NCBI GenBank assembly: GCA_017999835.1
Contig: JAGNLA010000011.1
Span: forward strand, 1 to 54,015
DNA length: 54,015 nucleotides
Origin: Caldisericia bacterium
GTDB lineage: Bacteria; Caldisericota; Caldisericia; JAAYUI01
Reading direction: 5' to 3'
Part shown: piece after piece, positions 18,163 to 25,836 of the stretch
Position numbering within the stretch: the stretch's first letter is position 1
How the letters are laid out: each line of letters starts with the position of its first letter
Translations under genes and position numbers: made by a program
The notes under the pieces: model-generated
Seen by the model: the letters and a program-made list of their open reading frames with translations, nothing else
The model's database searches: none
Told to the model about the DNA's origin: nothing

Positions 18163-18810
18163 ATGGCTAGAAAAACAATTCCAGAAGACGCAATAACGAT
18201 GAAGGGTACGCTTGAAGGTCTCAAGATAGTGCTTGATGATTCTCACAAGTTCCTGCCAGTGTTTGAAGCTTTGGAAAAGAAGATTAAAACATCCAAGGCT
18301 TTCTTTGCTGGCAACAGGATTACTCTTGCTCTCAAAAACAGACTCATGACAGAAGATGAGTATCAGTATGCAAGAACCCATCTGCTTTTTAAATATGGTA
18401 TTGGGATTGAGCCTGCTTCAATGCTTGAGCAATCCCCTCAGGAAATCGCTCCCCAACCTGTAAAAATTGACAACCAAAGCTTGATATCACCAAAAATTGT
18501 GTCTCACACACTTCGTGCCGGCCAGATGATCGGTCACGATGGAGACATGATAATTCTGGGCGATGTCAATCCTGGAGCCGAAGTCACAGCTTCCGGCTCA
18601 GTTTATATCTTCGGCGCTTTACGCGGTCGAATCTGGGCAGGTTCCAAAGGTGACAAAGGCGCAAGCATCGTGGCGCTGGATTTTGAGCCGGTACAGATGA
18701 GGATAGCTGATAAAGTGGTGGTTTCTCCTGGAAGATCCGGTAACAAAGAACAGTTTCCACAAAGAGCTTTTATCGAAGAAGACTCGATTGTTGTCATAAG
18801 AGTTCGATAA
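18163..18810 (+). CDS. minC: Septum site-determining protein MinC
   Basis: The 215-residue protein ends with the diagnostic MinC C-terminal beta-helix: LRAGQMIGHDGDMIILGDVN, PGAEVTASGSVYIFGALRGR, DFEPVQMRIAD. The N-terminal domain (about residues 10-100) is short and divergent. MinC inhibits FtsZ polymerisation and is positioned by MinD. No minD or minE lies in the window, so MinC is encoded apart from its partners. The start is 11 bases after maf with no Shine-Dalgarno, which fits the promoter overlapping the end of maf. Confidence 0.93.
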   Translation: MARKTIPEDAITMKGTLEGLKIVLDDSHKFLPVFEALEKKIKTSKAFFAGNRITLALKNRLMTEDEYQYARTHLLFKYGIGIEPASMLEQSPQEIAPQPVKIDNQSLISPKIVSHTLRAGQMIGHDGDMIILGDVNPGAEVTASGSVYIFGALRGRIWAGSKGDKGASIVALDFEPVQMRIADKVVVSPGRSGNKEQFPQRAFIEEDSIVVIRVR

Positions 18811-18854
18811 AACCAGTCTTTCAGCGACATCTCGAATTATTTAACATCAAGGTG

Positions 18855-18885
18855 TTGACTTGTCCCTTGGGGCAGGGTTTAGCAT
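18855..18885 (+). promoter_or_regulatory. MerR-type promoter with 19-bp spacer and central dyad
   Basis: TTGACT (18855-18860) and TAGCAT (18880-18885) are separated by 19 bases, the over-long spacer typical of promoters activated by MerR-family proteins. The spacer contains the near-palindrome TGTCCC-TT-GGGGCA. It sits 37 bases before the GTG start of a MerR regulator, so autoregulation is likely. Confidence 0.8.
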
Positions 18886-18921
18886 GTTGTCCGTCAAGGT
18901 TTTAATGACAAGGAGGAAGGC

Positions 18922-19722
18922 GTGAAGATAGGCGAGTTTTCAAGGGTTGGACAGGTCACGGTCAAAGCGTTGAGAGTCTACGAGGAGATGGGTCTGCTTG
19001 TTCCGCAAAAGGTGGACAAGTGGTCTGGATACCGTGATTACACCGCTGGACAGCTGCCAAGACTCTACAAAATTCTTGCCTACAAAGACCTCGGGTTGAG
19101 CCTGGAAGAAATCAAGCATGTGTTTGAGACTGAGCCGACTGTTGAACAGATTCGCGGAATGCTCAACGTCAAATCCGCCCAGATGCAGGCAAGGCTTGAA
19201 GAGGACAGGAGACGCCTGGCGCTTGTCGAAAACCTTATCGATAGAATCGAGAAGGAGGACACAATGCCAAACTACAGCGTTATTGAAAAAGAAGTCGGAG
19301 ATATGAAGGTTGTTTCAATCAGAGAGGTTCTGCCGGGGTACTTTGCCGTTGGAACACAGATGAACCTGTTCTGCCAGTATTTTGAAAAGAACAAGGTGCA
19401 GCCAGCAGGAGCCCCGTTTGCAATCTACCATGACCTTGAATACAAGGAGTCCAACGTGGACATCGAGTGCGTGTTTCCGATAGTCGGTGAAGCCAAAGAG
19501 TATGACAAATTCAAGGTTGTAAGCCTCAAAGGTGGCAAGTTTGCCTCAACCATCCACACCGGAGCATTTGAGAACGTCTCAGACGCCTACAAGGCAGTTT
19601 ACGGCTGGGTTGAAACCAATGGCTACAAGGTGACAGGTCCGTGCCGCGAGGTTTATCTTGAGACCCCAAGAGATGGCAAGGGGACGTTTGTAACCGAAAT
19701 CCAGATGCCGATAGGAAAGTAG
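18922..19722 (+). CDS. MerR-family regulator with GyrI-like effector domain
   Basis: GTG 18922 follows AGGAGGAAG and gives 266 residues. The N-terminal winged helix (KIGEFSRVGQVTVKALRVYEE, then DKWSGYRDYTAGQLPRLYKI) is the MerR DNA-binding domain. It is followed by a coiled-coil dimerisation helix (about residues 78-112) and, after NYSVIEKEV, a GyrI/BmrR-C-like ligand-binding domain. Such proteins sense drugs or small aromatic molecules and twist the promoter DNA. No efflux gene follows; the unit ends at a terminator, so the target regulon is elsewhere or the protein only regulates itself here. Confidence 0.92.
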   Translation: MKIGEFSRVGQVTVKALRVYEEMGLLVPQKVDKWSGYRDYTAGQLPRLYKILAYKDLGLSLEEIKHVFETEPTVEQIRGMLNVKSAQMQARLEEDRRRLALVENLIDRIEKEDTMPNYSVIEKEVGDMKVVSIREVLPGYFAVGTQMNLFCQYFEKNKVQPAGAPFAIYHDLEYKESNVDIECVFPIVGEAKEYDKFKVVSLKGGKFASTIHTGAFENVSDAYKAVYGWVETNGYKVTGPCREVYLETPRDGKGTFVTEIQMPIGK

Positions 19723-19732
19723 AGATAATTTT

Positions 19733-19766
19733 AAAAAAACCGGAAGCTTTTTGCTTCCGGTTTTTT
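19733..19766. terminator. Bidirectional terminator between the MerR gene and rpoN
   Basis: AACCGGAAGC (19738-19747) pairs with GCTTCCGGTT (19753-19762), flanked by A and T runs on the two sides. Confidence 0.9.
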
Positions 19767-19769
19767 GTT

Positions 19770-21122
19770 TTATACAGCTTCTTTCAACCCGTTACCGTTT
19801 TTGCCACGGTCAACCGATGACGCTATGCCAAGGTCCTTGCGGTATTGGGCAACGGCGCGTCTGGAAACTTTTATCTTGAGTTTTTCAAGGATCATGTCTG
19901 CCATTTCCTTGTCGGTGTAAATTCCCTCTGAGGCTAGTTCCTTGACGGTATCCTTGACTGTCAGATTGCTGACTTTGCCTTTGCCATTGCTGTACCCACC
20001 GGTGAAGAAAAACTTTAGAGGAAACGTACCTTGAGGTGTGATGACGTATTTGTTGTTTATCGCTCTTGAAACAGTAGAAGGAACCAAACCTACGCTTGAA
20101 GCTACTTCCTTGAGCGTGAGGGGTTTGAGCGACCTGTTGCCTGTTACAAAGAAATCCCTCTGAACACGAGAAATCTCCGAAACAATCTTGAGTACGTTGC
20201 GTTTGCGCTGGTCGATGGCCTTGATAAGCCACTTGGCTTCGGTCATCTTGTCACGAAGGAAGCCAAGAGTTTCGGTGTCATCGGTGTCTTTCATCAACTG
20301 TGCATACTCTTGGTTAATTGTTATTGCCGGAATGCCGTCTTTAAGCGGCTGGATGATGATGTCGTTGCCCTCAGGTTTTATGGCGATTTCTGGTGTGATG
20401 TAGTTAGCCGACGGGGCATAGTTTGAACCAGGGGTGAAGGTGTATCGAGAAATTTTGTTCCAGATCTCGTAAACTTTTTCAGGCGTGGAGTCGAGGAGGT
20501 TGGCCACTTCGTTGAAGCGCCTTTTTTTCAGTTTTGGCCAGTGCTCGTTGACAATGGCTTCGCCAATCCTGAGCTCCTCTCCATCAAAATCCCTTCGGAG
20601 TCTTAGCAGGATGGATTCTTCAGGGGTTCTTGCGCCAACGCCAGGAGGTGCTGCCTCCTGGATTGAATGAAGGACTTCCTCAACATCCTCAAGCGAAGCC
20701 TCAAGATGGTTTGACACTTCGTCGCAATCACACAGCAGGAAACCATTGTCGTCGATGTTTCCGATGAGGAATTCCTTGATGCCATTTTTGTAAGGGTCGT
20801 CAAAAGCAAGCTGAGGCTCCTCCATGAGGATGTCCCTGATGGATTTGTCCTGGGATTTTATGTTGTCTTCGTTAAGAGATTCATCATAGTTGCGCGTGCG
20901 AGTTGGGTAATCCATTCTTTCATGGATTTCAATGTCAGGATCGTTGTTTGACGATTCATCGCGCTCGAGCATCGGATTTGATGAAAGGTAGCTGTTTACT
21001 TCATCCCGAAGATCGGATGCTGGCATCTGCAAAATCCGGAGTGCTTCATGAAGATTGAGTACACCCCGCAGATTATTTTTGAGTTTGATATTTGCACTTG
21101 GTCTTAACCTCTGTTCAGGCAT
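19770..21122 (-). CDS. rpoN: RNA polymerase sigma-54 factor
   Basis: The 450-residue protein has the sigma-54 layout. An N-terminal activator-interacting region ends with LSSNPMLERDE, an acidic linker follows (residues about 55-100), then the core-binding domain (EEVLHSIQEAAPPGVGARTP). The DNA-binding part has the helix-turn-helix LTLKEVASSVGLVPSTVSRAI and the RpoN box as VSRRAVAQYRKDLGI. AGGAGG precedes the ATG. It overlaps yvcK by eight bases. It directs transcription from -24/-12 promoters with AAA+ activators; none of these activators is in the window. Confidence 0.97.
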   Translation of the reverse strand: MPEQRLRPSANIKLKNNLRGVLNLHEALRILQMPASDLRDEVNSYLSSNPMLERDESSNNDPDIEIHERMDYPTRTRNYDESLNEDNIKSQDKSIRDILMEEPQLAFDDPYKNGIKEFLIGNIDDNGFLLCDCDEVSNHLEASLEDVEEVLHSIQEAAPPGVGARTPEESILLRLRRDFDGEELRIGEAIVNEHWPKLKKRRFNEVANLLDSTPEKVYEIWNKISRYTFTPGSNYAPSANYITPEIAIKPEGNDIIIQPLKDGIPAITINQEYAQLMKDTDDTETLGFLRDKMTEAKWLIKAIDQRKRNVLKIVSEISRVQRDFFVTGNRSLKPLTLKEVASSVGLVPSTVSRAINNKYVITPQGTFPLKFFFTGGYSNGKGKVSNLTVKDTVKELASEGIYTDKEMADMILEKLKIKVSRRAVAQYRKDLGIASSVDRGKNGNGLKEAV

Positions 21123-22389
21123 TGACGCTCCTCCTGATCAGCTTTGACAGAACTCTTGAAAGCTTGGTTTTGCTGTGGCGAACGAAGTTGTCCTCAATCT
21201 CAACAAGGTCAGCCTCTTCCACTCTGGCTTTTATTTTTTCCGGGTTGTATGGCACGGGTTTGGATTTTTTTGTTTGATATTTGGTGAGTGTTTCGTCGTC
21301 GATGAAGCCGTTGTTGACCAACACAGTGTCAAAGAGATCGCAATTGGTGTGATTTTTTATGGCTTCAAGGTGATCTTCGACTGAATAATTGGTTGTCTCG
21401 CCTGGCTCGGTCATGAGGTTTGAGATATAGATTTTTCTCGCCTCTGACTTGGAGATGGTGTCAACGATAGGAGCAAGCAGTAGGCAAGGCATGATTGAAG
21501 TGTAGAGGCTTCCGGGGCCAACTATGATTGTATCCGCTTCATCAACAGCCTCGAGCACCCGGACGTATGGTTTGGCGTAGGGTGGGTTGAAGAAGACCTT
21601 CTTTATTGGTTTTCCTGCCTTGGGAATCTCAGCCTCTCCCTGAACAATCGAACCGTCTTCATATTTTGCGCATATGGAAACGCTGTCGATGGTAAATGGA
21701 ATGACCGAGCCTTTTGTTGCCAACATCTTTGACATCCGAAACACTGCCTCGGTGAAGTCGCCTTCGGTCATGGTCATGGCTGCAATCATGAGGTTGCCAA
21801 GGCTGTGACCGTCAAGAGAACCAGAACCAGAAAATCGGTAGCGCATTAGTTTGTCAAACAATGGCTGGTCAGAAAGAGCTATCATGCAACGACGGATATC
21901 GCCTGGTGCAAGAATGAGCATCTCTTCCCTGAGTTTGCCTGTTGAGCCACCAGAGTCGGCAACCGTAACAACAGCTGTGACCTCGACGTTGAGCGTCTTT
22001 AATGCCTGGAGTACTGGAAAAATGCCAGAGCCGCCACCAAAAACTACAATTTTTGGCACCCTCGGGTCTTTATGTTTAATGTGAGGAGCAGCTAAAAATC
22101 TCATGACAGCAATAGACACCTGAGCTGATGAGTAGAGGATCATTAACACTCCAGCGCCTATTGATGCCCAGCCGATTATGGGCAGCAACCAGGATTGAAG
22201 GTTGGGGTTTTCGTGGATTCTTGAGAAAGCAGTTGACAACCAGGTTGTTATTTGGTTTCCATTTGATAACCAGTCAATGACTAGCACTCCGAAAACGATT
22301 ACCACTGAGCCAATAAAAAGGACAACAATCCAGCGTTTGATGCCGTGCCCTGGGCGTGAGATGGATGTTATAAATTCACGTGTGGTCAT
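21115..22389 (-). CDS. yvcK: YvcK-family gluconeogenesis/cell-wall factor with N-terminal membrane anchor
   Basis: The 424-residue protein has the YvcK/CofD-like core from about residue 110: VVFGGGSGIFPVLQALK, VADSGGSTGKLREE, PGDIRRCMIAL, DGHSLGNLMIAAM, VGPGSLYTSIMPCLL and ISNLMTEPGETTNYS. Unlike the soluble Bacillus protein, two hydrophobic helices precede the core (about residues 20-43 and 68-92), so this version is probably membrane-tethered. YvcK binds UDP-GlcNAc and influences peptidoglycan precursor flow. It overlaps rapZ (4 bases) and rpoN (8 bases) in one operon. Confidence 0.95.
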   Translation of the reverse strand: MTTREFITSISRPGHGIKRWIVVLFIGSVVIVFGVLVIDWLSNGNQITTWLSTAFSRIHENPNLQSWLLPIIGWASIGAGVLMILYSSAQVSIAVMRFLAAPHIKHKDPRVPKIVVFGGGSGIFPVLQALKTLNVEVTAVVTVADSGGSTGKLREEMLILAPGDIRRCMIALSDQPLFDKLMRYRFSGSGSLDGHSLGNLMIAAMTMTEGDFTEAVFRMSKMLATKGSVIPFTIDSVSICAKYEDGSIVQGEAEIPKAGKPIKKVFFNPPYAKPYVRVLEAVDEADTIIVGPGSLYTSIMPCLLLAPIVDTISKSEARKIYISNLMTEPGETTNYSVEDHLEAIKNHTNCDLFDTVLVNNGFIDDETLTKYQTKKSKPVPYNPEKIKARVEEADLVEIEDNFVRHSKTKLSRVLSKLIRRSVNA

Positions 22390-23267
22390 CTGTCTTTGTC
22401 CTTATCCCTGTGGACGATATTGACATCATAGCCGAGAGACGCTAGTTTCTTGGCCATTTCATTTGTTATGACTACTGACCTGTGTTTTCCACCTGTGCAA
22501 CCAAAGGCCACTGTCAGATGACTTTTACCTTCTCGGGCCAGGTATTGTGGCAGAAGGAAGGTGAGAAGTTTGATGAATTCTTCGAGAAATTGTTGCGCAG
22601 ATTGATCTGCCAGGACGTAATCGCGCACTTTTTCATTGGTTCCATCAAACTGGCGAAGAGCCTCGTCGTAGTAAGGGTTATTGATGAAACGAATATCCAT
22701 GACCAAGTCTGCTTCGGTTGGAACGCCGTAACGATAGCCAAACGAGATGAGTGTTATGGCAAGGTTATCCTTGACCGTGTCCCTTATGGAGTAGAGATTT
22801 GCAAGCCTTATTTTGAGATCGTGGGGTGTCATCGAACTGGTGTCAATTGTTTGTGAGGAAATTTTTTTGAGTGGTTTGAGACGCAACTGTTCACGCTGGA
22901 TGGCATCAAAAATGCCGCCTGAGTCAAACAAAGGATGTTTGCGCTTGGTTTCCTGGTAGCGTCTAATGAGAGTGTCCGTGTTGGCCTCGAGAAACAGCAC
23001 CTCAACGGTTACGCCAGTTTTCTTGATGATTTCAATGGCATCGGCGAGAGTTACCGCCCAATCGTCAATATCGGTCGAGCTGTAATTAAGCGTTACCGCC
23101 ATATTATGCATCTTTGCCATGTCAGCACTGGAAAGCTCAACAAACTTGGTTAAAAGCTCAAGTGGCAGGTTCTCGACCGTGTAGTATCCAAGATCCTCAA
23201 AAGCACTCAGAGCCCTGGTTTTGCCAGCGCCGGATAACCCTCCGACGATTATCAGGTTTCTCTTCAT
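22386..23267 (-). CDS. rapZ: RapZ-family nucleotide-binding protein
   Basis: ATG 23267 gives 293 residues starting MKRNLIIVGGLSGAGKTRAL, with the Walker A motif at the N-terminus. Other family signatures are LGYYTVENLPLELL, VLFLEANTDTLIRRYQETKR, SFGYRYGVPTEADLVMDIRF and the C-terminal VAFGCTGGKHRSVVI. In E. coli RapZ steers GlmS synthesis through small RNAs; in Firmicutes its partner is YvcK. The ATG has no ribosome site; a TTGCAC-17-TAAAAT promoter ends 11 bases before it. Earlier in-frame starts would lie inside this promoter. Confidence 0.95.
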   Translation of the reverse strand: MKRNLIIVGGLSGAGKTRALSAFEDLGYYTVENLPLELLTKFVELSSADMAKMHNMAVTLNYSSTDIDDWAVTLADAIEIIKKTGVTVEVLFLEANTDTLIRRYQETKRKHPLFDSGGIFDAIQREQLRLKPLKKISSQTIDTSSMTPHDLKIRLANLYSIRDTVKDNLAITLISFGYRYGVPTEADLVMDIRFINNPYYDEALRQFDGTNEKVRDYVLADQSAQQFLEEFIKLLTFLLPQYLAREGKSHLTVAFGCTGGKHRSVVITNEMAKKLASLGYDVNIVHRDKDKDR

Positions 23268-23278
23268 AATAGGCTTAT

Positions 23279-23307
23279 ATTTTATGTAAAAGGATATGCG
23301 TGTGCAA
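23279..23307 (-). promoter_or_regulatory. Promoter of the rapZ-yvcK-rpoN operon
   Basis: On the minus strand, TTGCAC (23302-23307), a 17-base spacer and TAAAAT (23279-23284), with 11 bases from the -10 box to the rapZ ATG. The leader is predicted to be about five bases or less. The rest of the 23308-23423 gap shows nothing I recognise. Confidence 0.6.
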
Positions 23308-23423
23308 GTCTTATGCCACGCAACCAAGTAAATTCCAGCCGTTTGGAGTTGAAAGTTTAGCTCTGGGCGAAATTACATGAATATAAAACTTGTTTACCAT
23401 TATTAGCTGCTCGAAAAAGAAAA

Positions 23424-23446
23424 AAAATGACTCGATGAGTCATTTT
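23424..23446 (-). terminator. Terminator for the small ORF at 23467
   Basis: Ten-base perfect stem AAAATGACTC/GAGTCATTTT with a three-base loop. On the minus strand it is followed by a run of T. Confidence 0.75.
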
Positions 23447-23466
23447 GGTTGAATTGATGAGAGAAA

Positions 23467-23649
23467 CTAGAGATTTTTGAAATTGTCTGCAGTGCGATTC
23501 TCCGAGTTCAGTTCGATGCTCGTTGTGTCGTTGAATCTTTTAGTGTCTGATCTGAAGACATTCAACCATAATCCTGGTGTCGGATCCTTGCCTTTTTCAA
23601 TCATGCCAGCTTTCACCAATTCGATGTGCTCATCCATGTTTCTTTTCAT
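23467..23649 (-). CDS. Small hypothetical protein
   Basis: A 60-residue charged protein (MKRNMDEHIELVKAG..., ending TADNFKNL). This start has AAAGGAT suitably placed. A longer 71-residue form from ATG 23682 is also possible, with a GATAAT box close before it. There is no signal peptide, membrane segment or cysteine, and I recognise no family. It stands alone between two terminators with its own strand-appropriate terminator, which supports it being a real transcription unit. Confidence 0.5.
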   Translation of the reverse strand: MKRNMDEHIELVKAGMIEKGKDPTPGLWLNVFRSDTKRFNDTTSIELNSENRTADNFKNL

Positions 23650-23746
23650 GTTTTTAATCCTTTCTGCATGGAGATTGCTCATGCACTTTGGATTATCGCT
23701 GAATGTGTTTGTGAATTATTAGCTGGTGGCTGATTTTGATTAAAAA

Positions 23747-23770
23747 AGCCCCCGACAAAAGTCGGGGGCT
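23747..23770 (-). terminator. Terminator of the glmU-prs-rplY-PPC operon
   Basis: Ten-base stem AGCCCCCGAC/GTCGGGGGCT with an AAAA loop, followed on the minus strand by TTTTTT (the A run at 23742-23747). Confidence 0.92.
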
Positions 23771-23797
23771 TGGAAAGGATTTGCTTTCTTTGGAAAA

Positions 23798-24235
23798 TTA
23801 CAGGTTCAGTTTTGCTGGACCAGATGATCCTGGAACTGATCTGGTCATACCCGGAAATCTTGAGATCAAGATTTCGGCGGTGATGCCAATAATGTTGCCT
23901 GTATCGTCGAAATGACCGCCAACGAGTTCCTTGAATTCAGAGTCAATGAGTCCATGAAGATGGACTTTCACTCCGCCGTCACTTTTTGGCTCAACATTGC
24001 CGGAAGCAACGATGAGTTCAAGCGCGCCAGTCAATTCTCTCATTGGAGCATAGAACATGCCGTTCATGGTCGAGAGCATGGAGGTTATCCTGGCCTTCGA
24101 CAATGCGCCGATACATGAAACTACGAAACCAGAGCCAAAACCTGATTCAGCGACAGCCTTGCCGATTGACTGGAGAAGATCGTCTCCAGGGTCAAGCCTG
24201 ATGGCAAGCTGATCGCCGTGAACCTTATATTCCAT
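23798..24235 (-). CDS. PPC/DUF296 (PD1-like) domain protein
   Basis: The 145-residue protein fits the PPC domain (plant and prokaryote conserved, DUF296): an early RLDPGDDLLQSIGKA segment, GFVVSCIGALSKARI, and the hallmark VHLHGLIDSEFKELVGGHF with conserved histidines and a Gly-Gly-His. Bacterial members form trimers and some bind metal; their function is largely unknown. The ATG directly follows the rplY stop without its own ribosome site, so translation is probably coupled. Confidence 0.88.
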   Translation of the reverse strand: MEYKVHGDQLAIRLDPGDDLLQSIGKAVAESGFGSGFVVSCIGALSKARITSMLSTMNGMFYAPMRELTGALELIVASGNVEPKSDGGVKVHLHGLIDSEFKELVGGHFDDTGNIIGITAEILISRFPGMTRSVPGSSGPAKLNL

Positions 24236-24865
24236 TTATTTTGCTGGTGCTGCTGGTGCTGCTGCCTGAGCGTCTGCTGATGCAGCTTCGGTGGTTGCTT
24301 CTTCTTTGGCTGCTCTTGGAAGCTTGACTGTGACGGCTGCCTCTTCAAGATGTGAAATAAATTCGACTCCGTCTTCCAGAGCGATATCCTTGACTTTAAG
24401 GCTTGTTCCAACCTGGATTTCAGTGACATCGATTGTGACATCGTTTGGAATCTTTTCCGGAACGGCTCTGACCTTTGCCTTGTGTATCTTCTGTTCGAGG
24501 ATTCCGCCAGCCTTGACGCCTTTGCAGTCGCCGGTGATCTTGACCGGAATTTCAACTTCAATGGGCTTTGTCAGATCAACGCTGTAGAAGTCAATATGGA
24601 GGACTTTCTTTGTCAGAACGTGGAGCTGGAGTTCTTTGACCAGTGCGCTGTAGTGATGACCTTCGAATGAAAGGTCAAACAGGAGTGAGTTTACGCCTTT
24701 CCTCGAGAGGAGAACGAACTCTTTTTCTGGAATCGTTATGGTCAACGATCCTTTTACTTCCGGACCGTAGATAACGGCCGGTACCTTGCCAGCAGTGCGA
24801 AGCTTGTTGCTGTCGCCTCTTGACTGCTTGACCCTCTTTTCAGCCTGCAGTTGTACTCTTTGCAT
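24236..24865 (-). CDS. rplY: 50S ribosomal protein L25/TL5 (Ctc type)
   Basis: This 209-residue L25 has the N-terminal 5S-rRNA-binding domain (GDSNKLRTAGKVPAVIYGPE, then LVKELQLHVLTKKVLHIDFY) and the C-terminal TL5/Ctc domain, as in general stress protein Ctc. The tail is an Ala-rich low-complexity stretch. It lies after prs, the same order as in Bacillus (glmU-prs-ctc). AGGAG precedes the ATG by seven bases. Confidence 0.95.
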   Translation of the reverse strand: MQRVQLQAEKRVKQSRGDSNKLRTAGKVPAVIYGPEVKGSLTITIPEKEFVLLSRKGVNSLLFDLSFEGHHYSALVKELQLHVLTKKVLHIDFYSVDLTKPIEVEIPVKITGDCKGVKAGGILEQKIHKAKVRAVPEKIPNDVTIDVTEIQVGTSLKVKDIALEDGVEFISHLEEAAVTVKLPRAAKEEATTEAASADAQAAAPAAPAK

Positions 24866-24876
24866 TTTTTCTTCTC

Positions 24877-25836
24877 CTAAATTGGATTTGTTTTTCTTTT
24901 TTCAACCAATGCTACGTTGAAAAGTTCCGAGATGGAACGATGGTCTCTTATACGGATAATTGCCTCTCCAATCAAGGGGGCAACGGAGAGAACTTTAATC
25001 TTTCCGCCAACTTTTTCAGATGGGATGTCGGTTGTGTTGGTGACAACTATCTCGTCGATTGGTGAATTGTTAAGTTTTTCGATTGCATTCCCGCCAAACA
25101 GGCCGTGGGTTGCACAGGCAAAAATTCTCTTGGCGCCAGCTTTTTTAGCTTCGATTGCACCAGCAATTAATGTTCCGCCGGTTTGGATGATGTCATCTAC
25201 AAAAATAACATCCTTTCCGTCGACATCGCCGATGAAATACAAACTTTCTACAACGTCTGGACGTGGACGGGATTTTGCAAAAACGGCAACCGTGCCACCA
25301 AAGCTGGAGGCGAAGAGAGCGGCTCTTGCAACACCACCAACGTCGGATGTCGCGACTGGGTTGACAATGCCCATGCGCTCAAAATAGTCCTTAAAAAGAA
25401 GCATGGCAGTGAGATTGTCAAACGGAATGTCGAAGAAGCCTTGAATTTGGTTTGCATGGATATCTAGGCTGAGTACTCTGGTGGCTCCAGCAACTGTCAG
25501 AAGGTTTGCCATCAATTTAGAAGTTATTGGCTCTCTTGACTGTGATTTTCTGTCCTGTCTGGCGTAACCATAGTATGGGATGATGATGTTGAGGGATTCG
25601 GCTGATGCTCTCTTGAGAGCGTCAATCATGATCAGCAGCTCGATTATGTTGTCTGACGGAGGGTTTGTCGGTTGAATAATGAAGCAGTCTGCTCCCCTGA
25701 CGTTTTCGCCTGGCCAGCACTTGATTTCACCATCGACGAATTTTTGAATGTTCATCTTGGCGAGCGGTTGATCAACGTAGTCGCATACTTGCCTTGCTAG
25801 TTCCGGATTCGACGACCCTGTAAAAATCTTAATCAT
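24877..25836 (-). CDS. prs: Ribose-phosphate pyrophosphokinase
   Basis: ATG 25836 follows AAGGAG and gives 319 residues beginning MIKIFTGSSNPELA, the usual Prs length. Motifs are DGEIKCWPGENVRGADCFII, the pyrophosphate-binding PYYGYARQDRKSQSREPIT, the flexible-loop region FAKSRPRPDVVES, and the PRPP loop VIFVDDIIQTGGTLIAGA. It makes PRPP for nucleotide, His and Trp synthesis. Some substitutions are visible (DGKDV, KSRPRP in place of more usual KxR), but the catalytic Lys/Arg positions appear retained. It overlaps glmU by eight bases. Confidence 0.97.
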   Translation of the reverse strand: MIKIFTGSSNPELARQVCDYVDQPLAKMNIQKFVDGEIKCWPGENVRGADCFIIQPTNPPSDNIIELLIMIDALKRASAESLNIIIPYYGYARQDRKSQSREPITSKLMANLLTVAGATRVLSLDIHANQIQGFFDIPFDNLTAMLLFKDYFERMGIVNPVATSDVGGVARAALFASSFGGTVAVFAKSRPRPDVVESLYFIGDVDGKDVIFVDDIIQTGGTLIAGAIEAKKAGAKRIFACATHGLFGGNAIEKLNNSPIDEIVVTNTTDIPSEKVGGKIKVLSVAPLIGEAIIRIRDHRSISELFNVALVEKRKTNPI

